Assembly (NCBI GenBank): GCA_018894105.1 | Contig: CM032121.1 | Coordinates: 19,378,730-19,442,729, forward strand | Source: Jacaranda mimosifolia | Taxonomy: Eukaryota; Streptophyta; Magnoliopsida; Lamiales; Bignoniaceae | Direction: 5' to 3' | DNA length: 64,000 nucleotides | In this document: positions 11,904 through 22,559 of the stretch, piece by piece | How the letters are laid out: each line of letters starts with the position of its first letter | Position numbering within the stretch: position 1 is the first letter of the stretch | Translations under genes and position numbers: made by a program | The notes under the pieces: model-generated | Told to the model about the DNA's origin: nothing | Seen by the model: the letters and a program-made list of their open reading frames with translations, nothing else | Databases searched by the model: none

Positions 11904-12957
11904 ATGGTTAATTGATATATGTATATATATATTTGTAATGATTTATATATGATTTTGGTGAATTGATGTGTATTTAATTTAATTTTAAGCTTAAAAAAAA
12001 TTATAAAACGAAAACAATATTATCTAATTATAAAACTTTATTTAATGATAATTAAGCAAAAAAAATGGATAAACATATTATTATGCAATGCTAATTAAAT
12101 ATTTTTTTAAAACTTTTGTAATTAATAATATTAATAATAATTAATTAGGTAAATTTTGAAATAATTTTGATAATATTTACTAATTTAAATAAGATTTTAA
12201 TTTATAATATATTTACTAGTAAATATAAGAGTTAACTGTTGAAATTAATAATTAAGTTATAAATATGTAATAATTCATATAAATACTATTAAATTAAAAA
12301 ATGTAATGTAGATATAAAATAATTAGTATAAAAATTAGTAAATAAAGAATTAAATGTATAAAAAATAAATAAAATAAAAAAATTATATATTAACTTATTA
12401 AATAAGATAAACTGATTATGGAATATACTTAACATATTTACTTTGTAATCAGTAAATAATACATTAAATTTTAAATTAATTATTCATCAATAATATATTT
12501 TACTTGAAAATAAAAAAAATAATTTTTTTTTTCAAATTATAGTTAATTTTTTAAATATTTTTGAATAATTATATTAATTTATTTGATTAATATTTGATTG
12601 AATATTTTAGATTATTTAAAGAATTATCACACTATATTTAAGTTTTTGGTTAAATTTATAACTACATGCAAAAAGAAAATCAAAAAAATTTTAATTAGTA
12701 AAGTTTTAATATTTTTCATATATGTAATAAATATATATATATATGAGTGAAGTGAAATGACTGAGTAAGAAATGAATGAGTGATGTGAAAGGTAGAGTGA
12801 GAAAATGAGGGGTATGTATGCTTTTTTTTTGCTTTTGGGGGGCAATTTAGAAATTAAAAAAAGTATTTTGGGAATTAAAATTGAGGAATGTATAGTTCGT
12901 ATTTTATTATTTTTTGAAGTTGGAAAATATTTTCACAAAAACTAAACAAACATGGGC
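11631..12957. mobile_element. AT-rich MITE-like element with imperfect terminal inverted repeats
   Basis: The left end reads TTATGTTTGGTTCTGGGTGA. The right end, on the other strand, reads CCATGTTTGTTTAGTTTTTG, followed on both sides by GGAAAATATT-type sequence. The interior is about 85 percent A+T without coding potential and includes a (TG)n tract at about 11874-11899. The ends resemble TGTTTGG-type plant MITEs, but I could not fix a target duplication, so superfamily and exact limits are open. Confidence 0.4.
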
Positions 12958-13426
12958 TTACTCTTTCCCTCGAGGCTGAATAAAGGTCTTATGAGTAACA
13001 ACTGTACTCCTGATATCTGTAGATACTGGTGTAGATGGGATAGATGATGGAGTAGGTGGTACATATGCTGAAGAACTACTCAGTACAACATCTATATGAG
13101 TGTGTGGAGGTATATATGACAGACAATAAGTTTCACAACCTAGCCACAATATGTCATAGACAACTCACAATGAGTTTCACAACCTAGCTACAATGGTCAT
13201 TGGGCAGCAGTCAACATGTCATAAAAGGTTTGAGCATCTATGTTTGGAGGTTCCTCTCTATTCGGATTAATAACTTTTTCATGATTAATTTTAGAAGTAT
13301 AAAAACTAGATCCCATAGCATCATAAACCATGTTTTCATACCTATTGTTGGTGACATAAAAAAAAAGAGCATTACTAGAAGCTCTCCTATACATATTGAA
13401 ATCAAGAGGTTTAGTTTCCCCAGGGT
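12958..13426 (-). pseudogene. CACTA TNP2-type transposase, internal part
   Basis: From 13426 downward the minus strand reads LDFNMYRRASSNALFFY, VYDAMGSSF, NPNREEPPNIDAQTFYDML and LGCETHCELS. This is the order seen in plant CACTA transposases just before the Transposase_tnp2 domain (FYxML, then PLxxGCxTHxxLS). Two in-frame stops lie near 13196 and 13187. Beyond about 13150 a short duplicated segment (GGCTGTGAAAC-type, at 13130 and 13172) is followed by Pro/Ser-rich sequence ending at 12958. The catalytic domain proper is missing. The upstream part of the gene continues at 16576-16803, beyond an inserted LTR. Confidence 0.7.
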
Positions 13427-15483
13427 TGTAACACCCCTAAAAATTGGGTATTTGAGAAAATAAGGATTTAGAAATCGAGAAATTGGTTGGTTGTATTTTA
13501 AAGGTTGCAAAAAGTAATAAAAAGAACTTAATTGCATAAAGATTGGAAGTTTTGGGGTCAAATTACATATAGCCAAGACTTGATTGAACCACATTTTAGG
13601 AATTTTGGGGATTTGTATCGAATTAATTTTGGTCAAAGGGGCTAATGTTAGGCACTCAAGCTTCTGAAGGACTGAATTGAAGAGTTGGAGGGTTTAATTG
13701 TAAGCTGGAAGAAATATTTAGGGTTCAAATTATAATTGACAAAAATAGGATTTATATATAGCATTTCCCCCCCTTCTTTCTCATTTCTTCTTTTCTTTAC
13801 TGTGAACCTCTCTCATCGGTGACCTCTCTCCAACGACCGAACCCTATCATATTTGGTACCATTTTCTTCCTCTCTTTATGTAGAACACAACCATACCACT
13901 TTCACCCAAAACCCATTGATGTAGTGACCGAAAATTGAGCTCAAAAGTGGAGCAGCAATAGAGGTGGCAGACGTGACTTCATTGGTGGCTAAAGCTCATA
14001 TTTGAGAACTAGGTTTTGTTGGGTTCTGCTTGGGGATCATGCAGGTTGTTTCAATTTTGGAAATGGGCTACTATGGATGACAAAATTGAAGAAAAACCAA
14101 CAGGTTGGCGGGCAGCGGCGTTGAGGCTTTGGGACAAAAATTGATGGTCAATTCGGCAGCGATTGGTAAAATTAACTTGGGGTGTTGGTTAGTTGAGCTG
14201 AAAGGCACGTTTTGTTGGAGGTTTTAGCCTATTTCGGCGGCAGCGCGGCGGTAGAGAGATAGAATCTTCTCCTCATCACAACGATCGTAGTGGTGTTCTT
14301 GGTTTGTGATTTCAGAACTTCGATAATCGGATCTTAGGTATAAGAGTTGGAATAATATTATATATATATGCATATATATTGTACTGTTTATCTAATAAAT
14401 CTTGTATTATCTCAAGTAATGAGGATTTGAGATATGATTTGGATGAATATACACCATGCATGGATATATATACATATACCTAGTGGACCCCCAGATATGT
14501 CATATTATACGCTAACTTGGGTTAATTAAGTTTATTGAAGGATTTAAACCCTAACTTGTGGATTTTATGGATTTGGAACCGAAGTGACGATAATTGGATT
14601 ATTTAAGATGATTAGACTGTTGTTATTGACTTGGGATAAAGTTATGAGGTTAAACATGTAATTAAGGACCTGATATTATCTTGTTCTTGAAACCGGCGTG
14701 ATTAGAACGATTTCATGATGTTTATATCAAGTCAACCCTAAAACTACCATATTAAGCAAATAGCTATCGATTTTAGAATGTTAATAGTAAGATTATGATT
14801 ATTAGAGGTTATTAAGGTCAAACAAGGATTTTGATTGTGGATTTATTCTTTTGGTTAGGTGATGAAGAAGTGGGTCCTGCGGACCAATAGTCGGTGACTG
14901 AAATTTTCTGAGACTACGGAGGTGAGGGTCTACCAACTTGGCATTTGAATACATCTAACTGTTATTGTGATAAAACCCTGTGTGGATTTTTATTTCTGAA
15001 CTGCATTGCATCATGTTTATTGAAATCTATGAATTGTTTAGAATCTTCTTTGTTATCTGTTACCTGATTGGAATACCCCTGTGAGGGTTATCTCTTGATA
15101 TTTATTCTAAATTCTATCTGTTCGGGCGCCCATAACTCTTGTTTGTTATCTGTATCACTCTATTATCTGTTACTGCCTTGTTATTTGTACCGTCCTGTAA
15201 CGTTATCTATTGCCTTGTCAGCATATTTGTTTATCCATTACAGTGTTAAATGGCCATGTTGGCTTATCTGAACCAGTATACTGTTATTGTATTGCCCTGT
15301 CGGCATTTCTGTACTGCTCTGTATTGTTATCTATTACCTCACCGGTACATTTATTTTATCTAGTATCAGCAAAGCGTTAGGGATCTCCCCCTCTGGGCAT
15401 CAGCAATGTGCGCCATACAGACCGTATGGGCATCTGTTATGTACTGAGTTGTCATACTTTGGTAAGACTAACTGATTTATTAG

Positions 15484-15600
15484 GATAAGTTGTTCTTAGC
15501 TGTTAAGCTCGGGACGTGCCGATAAGTTGTTCTTAGCTATTGAGCTCAGAACGTGCCGATAAGTTGTTCCCTACTGTTATGCTTGTGACGTACTGATATG
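15484..15600 (+). repeat. Tandem array, about 40-bp unit, three copies
   Basis: GATAAGTTGTTC recurs three times, at about 15484, 15520 and 15560. Each copy is followed by TAGCT/TACTGTTAAGCTCGGGACGT-like sequence ending in GTGCC or GTACT. It lies inside the long LTR. Confidence 0.8.
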
Positions 15601-15745
15601 TTTGACCGACTGATTGATCAGTTGATCGACTGAATGACTGACTGATTGATTGACTGACTAATTGATCGACTAACCGACCGACTGACTGATTGATTAAATG
15701 ATTGACTGACTAACTGATTGACCATCTGATTAACTGACTAACTGC
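15600..15745 (+). repeat. Tetranucleotide-derived tract (GACT/GATT)
   Basis: About 145 bases consist almost wholly of four-base steps such as GACT, GATT, GACC and AACT, for example CTGACTGATTGATTGACTG. It directly follows the 40-bp array inside the same LTR. Confidence 0.8.
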
Positions 15746-16576
15746 TATAAGGATAAATCTGATATGCCTGTCATGTTATGATCATTGGATGACATATGTT
15801 ACTCGGGATTATTTTGTTTCGACTGTAGTTGATTGTTTGTAAACTATTCTTAGAGCAATAAGGAAGGAGAGATTCCTATTTGCTAAAAATGTTATTTGTA
15901 TCTGATATGTCCTTGTTCTAACTATTAAATTATGATATGTTGAGTTGATTCTTTCAGAACAGATTCTTACTACTTATTATTACGAATATCCCACACTAAG
16001 TCCTTTGGACTTACCCCCCCATATTTCATCGATTTTCTCAAACATGAATAGGTGATGAACTTGAACTGCAGGCTTGGATCAGCAAACACTTTTGTAATAG
16101 AAAAATGGTTGTATATGCTTATGGGTACTTTTGAACATTTTGTATACCCTAGAGATGTTTTGATATGTTATTTCTGAATTTAACATCTACAGGGTGTGTA
16201 TATATATCATGTTGGATGTTATAGAATCATTTGTGGCATGTATATAATACTTTTGTTGAGGTTGGCTTAAGATAAAATCTATTGCTGTTTCTGATAATAG
16301 AACAGGTGTTTGTAACTGTTTATGGGTTCAATCGTAAGTTAAGTTTTACACTAAGTGATGTTGTGATATGTATGGAATGATGAATGCTATGGAATCAGTC
16401 AATGCATGTAAACTGTACTTTTGTTATGGTTTGTTTAGGTTGAAACATGTTGATGCTATCTTTGATAATTTTGGAAAAATTTTCTGATAGGTCTATGGTT
16501 CGATTTATGGGTTTGAGATTAAGATTGAATTAAGTGGCGCCTCAACTTAGGGGCTATCCTGAGATGGGGCATTATA

Positions 16577-16803
16577 TGTGCAGTCTAATACCAATAATTA
16601 AACTAAAACCCATATTTCAACAAATGTACATATACTTCATCATGTGTCAAAATTTTCAGATTTTTATCTTTTGAACAAGGACCCCATATTTCTCCATCTT
16701 TCGAACATTGATGTTGGATGGATGCATAATCAACAAAAAAATTTATCCCAACAACAAACTCTCTTGTATAGTCTTCTCGATTTGGCAAGAGCCTATTATA
16801 CAT
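16577..16803 (-). pseudogene. CACTA transposase N-terminal domain (Transpos_assoc, PF13963-like)
   Basis: The minus-strand frame starts with ATG at 16803 and reads MYNRLLPNREDYTREFVVGI, then a Cys-containing segment (CSKD, GPCSKDKN) and EVYVHLLKYGF. This is the layout of the transposase-associated domain that opens plant CACTA transposases. In most relatives it has four zinc-binding Cys/His residues and the ending HLYKKGF. After a TAG at 16603-16605 the frame goes on through NYWY, then a second TAG where the family has Trp, and stops at the LTR edge. A TGG-to-TAG change explains the second stop. The gene continues at 13426 on the far side of the inserted LTR. Confidence 0.75.
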
Positions 16804-18522
16804 TCAACTACATTCAACATGAACATCCGTGTATTGCGAAGGAGTAAATTCATTAAAATCAATTTCAATTTGAATGATGCAAAAGTAATTTTATTGAATA
16901 TTTTGATTTTGATGAAATTATTTGATTATTTACTTTATTAATATATGACTTGTTGGAAAGTAATTGCTTATAGCGTAAAAGGATGAGCTAACAATTGAAG
17001 TGGATAGGTAAACAAATTGTTTGGTGTTTGTGGTGATAGTGTGATTATAATTTTTTTTTCAAAAACTCCCTAAAATAAGAGATCTAAATTTCCCCAAAAA
17101 ACAAGACTTAACAAATAGAGTAGCATCATTTCAATTGAAAGCAATTAATAATATTCGTAAATACATAATGGCACATAAACTCTCCCCCTTATACCCATCA
17201 TCATCATGCAAGCAATTAAAAACCAATCAGCAACAAATGATCAAAAGACACCATCCCTTCTCCCAACATCCTATCCTTCTTCCTAATTCCATCAACTCTA
17301 AGCAATTCTAATGTATTCTACTAAAAAAATAGATAAAATCAAAAGAAGGTAAGCAAAGTTACTTTGAAATGCTCCAAAAAACTCAACACTCACAAAAAGT
17401 ATCCAACACAGTCGAGATAGCCCATGTCATCAGGCATATGTTATAAGTGCACATATTTATCCATAAATCATAATCCCATAAACTAAATTAAAACTTATAA
17501 ACTTAATACAATTCAACATATACTAACATAAAGTTTAACTCAATCAAAATTCTAATAGAATTTTTAATCCATGTAAAAACATAAATCTAACAAATATGAT
17601 AATATTTAATATAAATATATAAATCATTATATATTTAACTAATACATAAATCATTATTTGTGTTAAATCAAATTACCTTAGTAATACATAAATCATTATT
17701 TGAGTTTAACTAATATATAAATCATATGTGTTAACTAAATACATGAATCAAATTTTAACTAATACATAAACTAAATTTTAACTAACATAATAAATCATAA
17801 TAAAAAAAATTGCCTTATGTAGTGAGGATAATGCAAAAAATGAGCTCTCCAAACATGAAGTAATAATTAAACAAAAATCATTAACATTATTAAAAATTAA
17901 AATAATTTTTTCTAAAAATAGGACAAATCCAACCAGCTGTTGTTGGCCGCGACCGGCCAGCCGACACTAGCCACCACTGGCCATTGGGTTTAACAAAGAA
18001 ATTAAAAAAGATAAAATAAAATACTTACTTGAAGAAACATTGGGGGGACTCCAAAATTGTGTGGGTGGGGGAGTTAGGGATTATTTTCCCCTCCTACCTA
18101 TTTGCGAGGGATTCCAAATCCATCACAATTTTTTTTAATTTTTTAAAATTTTTCGTTGGAAACTTAAATTTTGCGATGGATAATTTTTCGTCGCAAATAT
18201 TCAATTTTGTAACAGAAAAATCCATCACAAAATTTTTTGATTTATTTTCTGATCTTTAAAAGATTAGCGACGGATCTAGAATCCGTCACTAATCTTCTCA
18301 TTTGCTAAGGAAGATTTTGTCGCAAAAGTTTTTTTATATTTTTTCATTTTTTTTGTGACGGATATTTTTTCCATTACAAAAGGACAAAGTTAATTTGTTC
18401 AAAGAATGTAACTTTGTGACAGATTTTGCGACGGATATTTTTATGATGGATTCTTCATCATAAAATCTGTTGCAGTTTACGACGGATTTTTTTCTTCATC
18501 AAAAGCAATTTTTTTAGTAGTG
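16804..18522 (-). mobile_element. 5' end of the CACTA element: subterminal repeats and terminus
   Basis: On the minus strand the outer end at 18522 reads CACTACTAAAAAAATTGC, a CACTA-type terminus. The next 400 bases are filled with GCGACGGA / TCCGTCGC motifs in both orientations (about 18120-18490), as expected for subterminal transposase-binding repeats. From 17900 to 16804 the sequence is AT-rich leader before the transposase ATG. It is broken only by a short GC-rich patch at about 17935-17990 (GGCCGCGACCGGCCAGCC). No coding sequence is visible in this stretch. The matching 3' terminus of the element was not found. Confidence 0.65.
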
Positions 18523-18611
18523 AGTAGGGGCCACTAATTTGTGACTGCTAGTTTAGTCACCAATGCAGTAGCTGGTCACATGGCCAACTTTTAGTGACTG
18601 CAACAAGAGGT
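18523..18611. repeat. Fragment of a GTGACTG-type subterminal repeat
   Basis: This short segment contains TTTGTGACTGCTAGTTTAGT and AACTTTTAGTGACTGCAAC. These resemble the subterminal motifs at 36138-36560 and 48295-48480. It is cut by the LTR beginning at 18612. Confidence 0.4.
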
Positions 18612-20771
18612 TGTTGGAATAGTGCCCCGCAACCAATTAGATTGGTATGTAAAAACTATTTCACATGTGATACAATCTTGATTAAATGATATTCTTATTA
18701 AATGGCCATCTTCGTGTTATGCTTATTTTACATCGTTGGCATTTGGTTGAAGCCCCTAAATCACATAAGATAATGGGACTTGATCACGCATATGATTGTG
18801 ATCATGAAATAAGTCTCCACGGTTATGATTTTAAACGTTTAAAGTTATAGAACCTTATGAGACGGGACATTTAAAATTCGTATAGACTTACACTAATGAT
18901 GCATATTCCAATGACTTGGATACTGCTCCGTTTAATGAGCAATCTATGTTAGACATAGATGCACGTTAGTGGACGCTTGTTAGAGAACAATTTCATTAAA
19001 GATCCGCACGAAGAATCCACTAGAAAGTTGAAGTGGCAAGTCGGTAGTGGGAAAGTTCTCCAGCTTACGCTAGTGTATATAATTAGTCCTTGGACCTGAG
19101 GATCTATCAAACCTTGTGTTTAGGTCCTCATGCTTTGACTCTTCTCCGACCACGTAGTAGGTCATTTAGGGTTGAGATTAGGCATTAGCTACTTAAACAT
19201 GGAGGTTTGTGATATCTAAGATGGGATCCATTTTCTTGTTGTTGTGAAGGACGAGTGCATCTCCTATGTATTCTATTATGATTGATTCCAAGAAAAAGAG
19301 TTTTCAAAAGTTGAGGTCATAAAGGGGAATCGAGCATTGGATGTAGAAATATAGTTATCGATGGTACTAGAGATCCAATAAATATTTTGCCTTAGATCTC
19401 TTTTGGGAGATAGGAGAATGAATGACCGTATTTGCATAGCAAGCATGAGCTAAAATGGTTCATCAATACATAATTCACTTATCCAATTAGTTGGGCTCCA
19501 TTGGCTTGTAGCTAGACATCGACCAAGGAGATTGACTACTTTTCGATTAATAGAGATTAATTGAAAGGATTATTAGTTTAAAGAGTTTAAATTAATGAGA
19601 ATATTTTGATATTTAAAATATCGCAATAAGTCGTGAGCCTATGTCCAATAAATGGATAAACCTAATGGGTCACACGCAAAAGCTTATAGCAAGCACTTAT
19701 TTGATAAGACGAATTTCACCTGTGGCGTGTTTTAAGGGAGACGATTTTTGACAATTTAATTTGTCATCATGGCTTAATTAATTTAAGTGTTAAATTAATC
19801 AAAATAGTTTAAGGAGTTAATTTAATTTTGGCCATGTGACAATTAATTAGTTAAGTGAACTTAAGGAGTTAGGTTAACACTAACTAACTTAAAGAGTTAA
19901 GTTAGTTGACTTAAGGAGTTAAGTCAAATTAATTAAATTAAAGAGTTAATTTAATTAATAATGAGAATTTGATTTTCTAGGAAAATCAAATTTAAGAGTC
20001 CATTTGAATTTGCATATAGAGTTAATTAGCATTTCATTTCATTAAGACAAAATGCAAATGTTAATTAAATGTAAATGCATGCGAAGTTCAAATTCACATG
20101 CAAGTTGGCAAGTTGGCCAACTAGCATGGGAGGTGTGATGCCAACTTGCATCCTCTCTCCTCTCTATAAATAGCCACATGGATGGCCACTATGAGATCGA
20201 TGGTTCATTCTTCGTCTCCCTCTAAAAGTGTGATATACATATGTTGAAGATTCACACTAAATTCTCTCCTCTCGCTCTCACCTCCAAAAACGCCTCCTAT
20301 CGCCTCTTTCCTCACTTGTTCTAGCTCAAGTTAGGTTGATATAATGCTTGCCTAAGGTGTGTGGACTTTGTCATTAGAGATCCAACACTTGGAGGAGTAA
20401 GATTTCCTTGTTGAATCATTGTTGTCCAGCAATTTTGGTAGCAAGTTTGAAGGACCAAGGAGTTTCTGAGTGGAGAAAAATTTCGGCAGCATCTACCTAG
20501 ATTTGTGGTGGAGCAGCCTGCCAAATTTGACAATTTTTGGAGATTGAGAAGGGGTCCAACCATTGGAATCCTCTGCTACGTATAGATCATCTGTTGAAGA
20601 GTTCATTGGCGTGATCTTCCTCTTGCATTTGTGTTGATCTTCAAGGGTATTTTTTATACAACTAAATTCTTATTTTGAGCATGAATAAGATCTTTGGAGT
20701 GAAGTGGTTTGGTTATATTTTTCCTATTTTTGGTTTTATATTTTTGGATCGCAAGCCTACTCCCACTTTCA
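18612..20771 (+). repeat. 5' LTR of a Ty1/copia element (TGTTGGA family, copy B)
   Basis: It runs from TGTTGGAATAGTGCCCC to CCCACTTTCA, 2160 bases with TG...CA ends. A primer-binding site starts three bases after the end. It contains a block dense in GTTAA motifs (19770-19970), a TATA box, and a TC-rich leader with many CTCTC runs after it. The same segments in the same order occur at 7475, at 45220, and reversed at 22856-25110, so this is one family with at least four copies here. The 3' LTR of this element is not in the window. Confidence 0.88.
20165..20173 (+). promoter_or_regulatory. LTR TATA box
   Basis: TATAAATAG sits after a CTCTCTCC tract. The same TATAAATAG with the same flanks is present in copy D at 45935-45943, which supports it as the conserved LTR core promoter. 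Confidence 0.7.
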
Positions 20772-20773
20772 GG

Positions 20774-20786
20774 TGGTATCGGAGCC
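20774..20786 (+). other. Primer-binding site (initiator tRNA-Met type)
   Basis: TGGTATCGGAGCC, three bases after the LTR, differs by one base from the usual plant Ty1/copia site TGGTATCAGAGCC, complementary to the 3' end of initiator methionine tRNA. Confidence 0.85.
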
Positions 20787-22559
20787 TAATTCATGCCTTA
20801 ATTTGGATTTTGGTGAATTGATTCATGTGATGATTTGATTCTAAACCTCCAAATGCTTGATTCACTTGATGAATTTAAGTGTTTGGATGATTTTACATGT
20901 GGCTTTCTTTGTGTTAAATTGAGATATGTCAATATGTGTGTAAGTGTTAATTCATGTGTTGGTGTGATTTTGATTCAAGTTAGATAATGTTAAATATTGA
21001 TTTAGCATTGGATGATGTTATATGTCGATATAGCATGTTTATTGTGGCGTTTAGGTGTTTTAGTCATTTCTGGATCCAATTGGATTGAAGTTAATTGGAG
21101 ATTTTTAGAGAATGTTAATTCTCACTTAAACTTGATTTTTAAACCATTTTTGAGCATTTTAATTTTCAGTTTTTAAAGTGTTTATAATATGAAAATTTAT
21201 CAAATGTGTGTGGAATTGAGTCATGGAGATGTCTGGTGTTTGGAGTGCAAAATAGCACAAAATAAGCTCAAAGTGCACACTAGCGCACAAACCGGCAGGG
21301 CCGCCTGCTCCATGGCAACAACTGCCGCGCAATGGGTGCATTGTGAGCACACCTGCTGCGTGGCTGGTTGCACATTAGGGGTAGCAGCCCCCCAGTAAGT
21401 TGCTAAGGGTGTTTCTTAGCTTTCTTGGTGCAAGTCTAGTCTTCCTTACAAGTTTATTTCATGCAATTTTGATGCACAATAGTTGTGTAAGTGTTCAAAA
21501 TTATGTTGGACATTTTTACATGCTTTTAAAAGTCTTGTTCAAGTTAATCTTTAATTTGGTGAAAAAATGATATGCAATAAGAGTTATGCTTATTTTTTCT
21601 AATTAATTAATTGTTTACGGGATAAGCAGTTAATTGGATGAATTGAATGTCAATTCTTGTTTATTGTTCATTTAATTGTTGAATGGATGATGAATGTATG
21701 GGGATGAACATGAGACTCTAAATTGGTCTTATTTATTTCAAGTTGTTGAAAATGATTGTATTAAATAAGGGCTTGCATACATCTTGATTTTCTACCTTAT
21801 AAATTTTATAAGAGTAAAACTCTAAGGGTGAGGATTTCCTTTCTCTTGTAACTGTTGCAAGGAGGTGAAGAAGGCCAATAGGATCAAGGAGACTTGAAGA
21901 CCCATGAATGTATGGGATACATTTACATAATAGATAGGATTTAATTAACCCACTTAAATTCAACTAAATAGTGCACCGATGGCTCTAAGTGTATTACTTA
22001 GTTAAGGCTCATGGTCATTTCACCATTTGGTTTGTGACATAAGATGCTACCACATTTACATGATGTCTCACGAGTCGTAGGTCACGTTTTTTGAGGAAAG
22101 CTATGCTCACTTACTTAGCATATGATGCACTTTAATTTAAAACTCACTATAGCATTCTCTCACAGAGTCGTGGAATGACATAGTGGAGTTTGTAATAAGA
22201 AATTGATTGGTAGGTTCCACTTAACACCTAATAGTGTAGATGTCGCATGAATCGTGGGTCTACATGAAAAGTGAGGCAAAACATATCAAGGGTTGAATAG
22301 AGATACAATTAGCAAAAGTTGCTTACCTTATGATTATTTATGGATGTCTCACAAGTCGTGGGTCCACGATAATGCCTTTGTACCTTGATTCTCACTAAGA
22401 AATGAGATTTTCCGAATTCCATTAGGAGATGAGGAATTTGATAAAATAGTGGGAGAAAAACATGCTTGAAAGTCTATCAACATGTTTCACAAATGAAAAT
22501 TCAATTACATGATCATATTCTCTTTTTCACCTTTGTAGATTTGTGAAATCTCAAATCAA
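20787..22559 (+). other. Long untranslated leader of the copia element
   Basis: About 1.8 kb separate the primer-binding site from gag. I see no coding signal. The first half is T-rich. The second half (22060-22370) carries four related copies of a motif of the type TGTCTCACAAGTCGTGGGTC, described under findings. A moderately GC-rich patch lies at 21280-21395. Confidence 0.6.

Larger units (their letters stand above)
13427..16576 (+). repeat. Long LTR (TGTAACACCCC type) inserted in the CACTA transposase
   Basis: It begins TGTAACACCCCTAA, a common start of long plant Ty3/gypsy LTRs, and ends near GGGGCATTATA at 16576, close to the usual GGGGTGTTACA ending. A TATA-like TTTATATATAGC at about 13750 is followed by a C/T-rich leader, as for an LTR promoter. 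The 3.15 kb have no coding content. They include two tandem arrays and a stretch rich in CTGTTATCTGT-like repeats (about 14950-15480). No primer-binding site or polypurine tract flanks it, so it behaves as a solo LTR. The 5-base flanks (AGGGT and TGTGC) do not match, so a target duplication is not confirmed. The two halves of the transposase lie on either side. Confidence 0.65.

Noticed and set aside
10364..18522. Pairing of the CACTA ends at 10364 and 18522 as one element
   Set aside because: Their subterminal motifs differ (TTTACTACA versus GCGACGGA), and 10364 has a better inverted partner near 11580.
21159..21398. Small coding genes in the copia leader
   Set aside because: The two frames overlap on opposite strands, have no recognisable motif, and lie in the expected untranslated leader.
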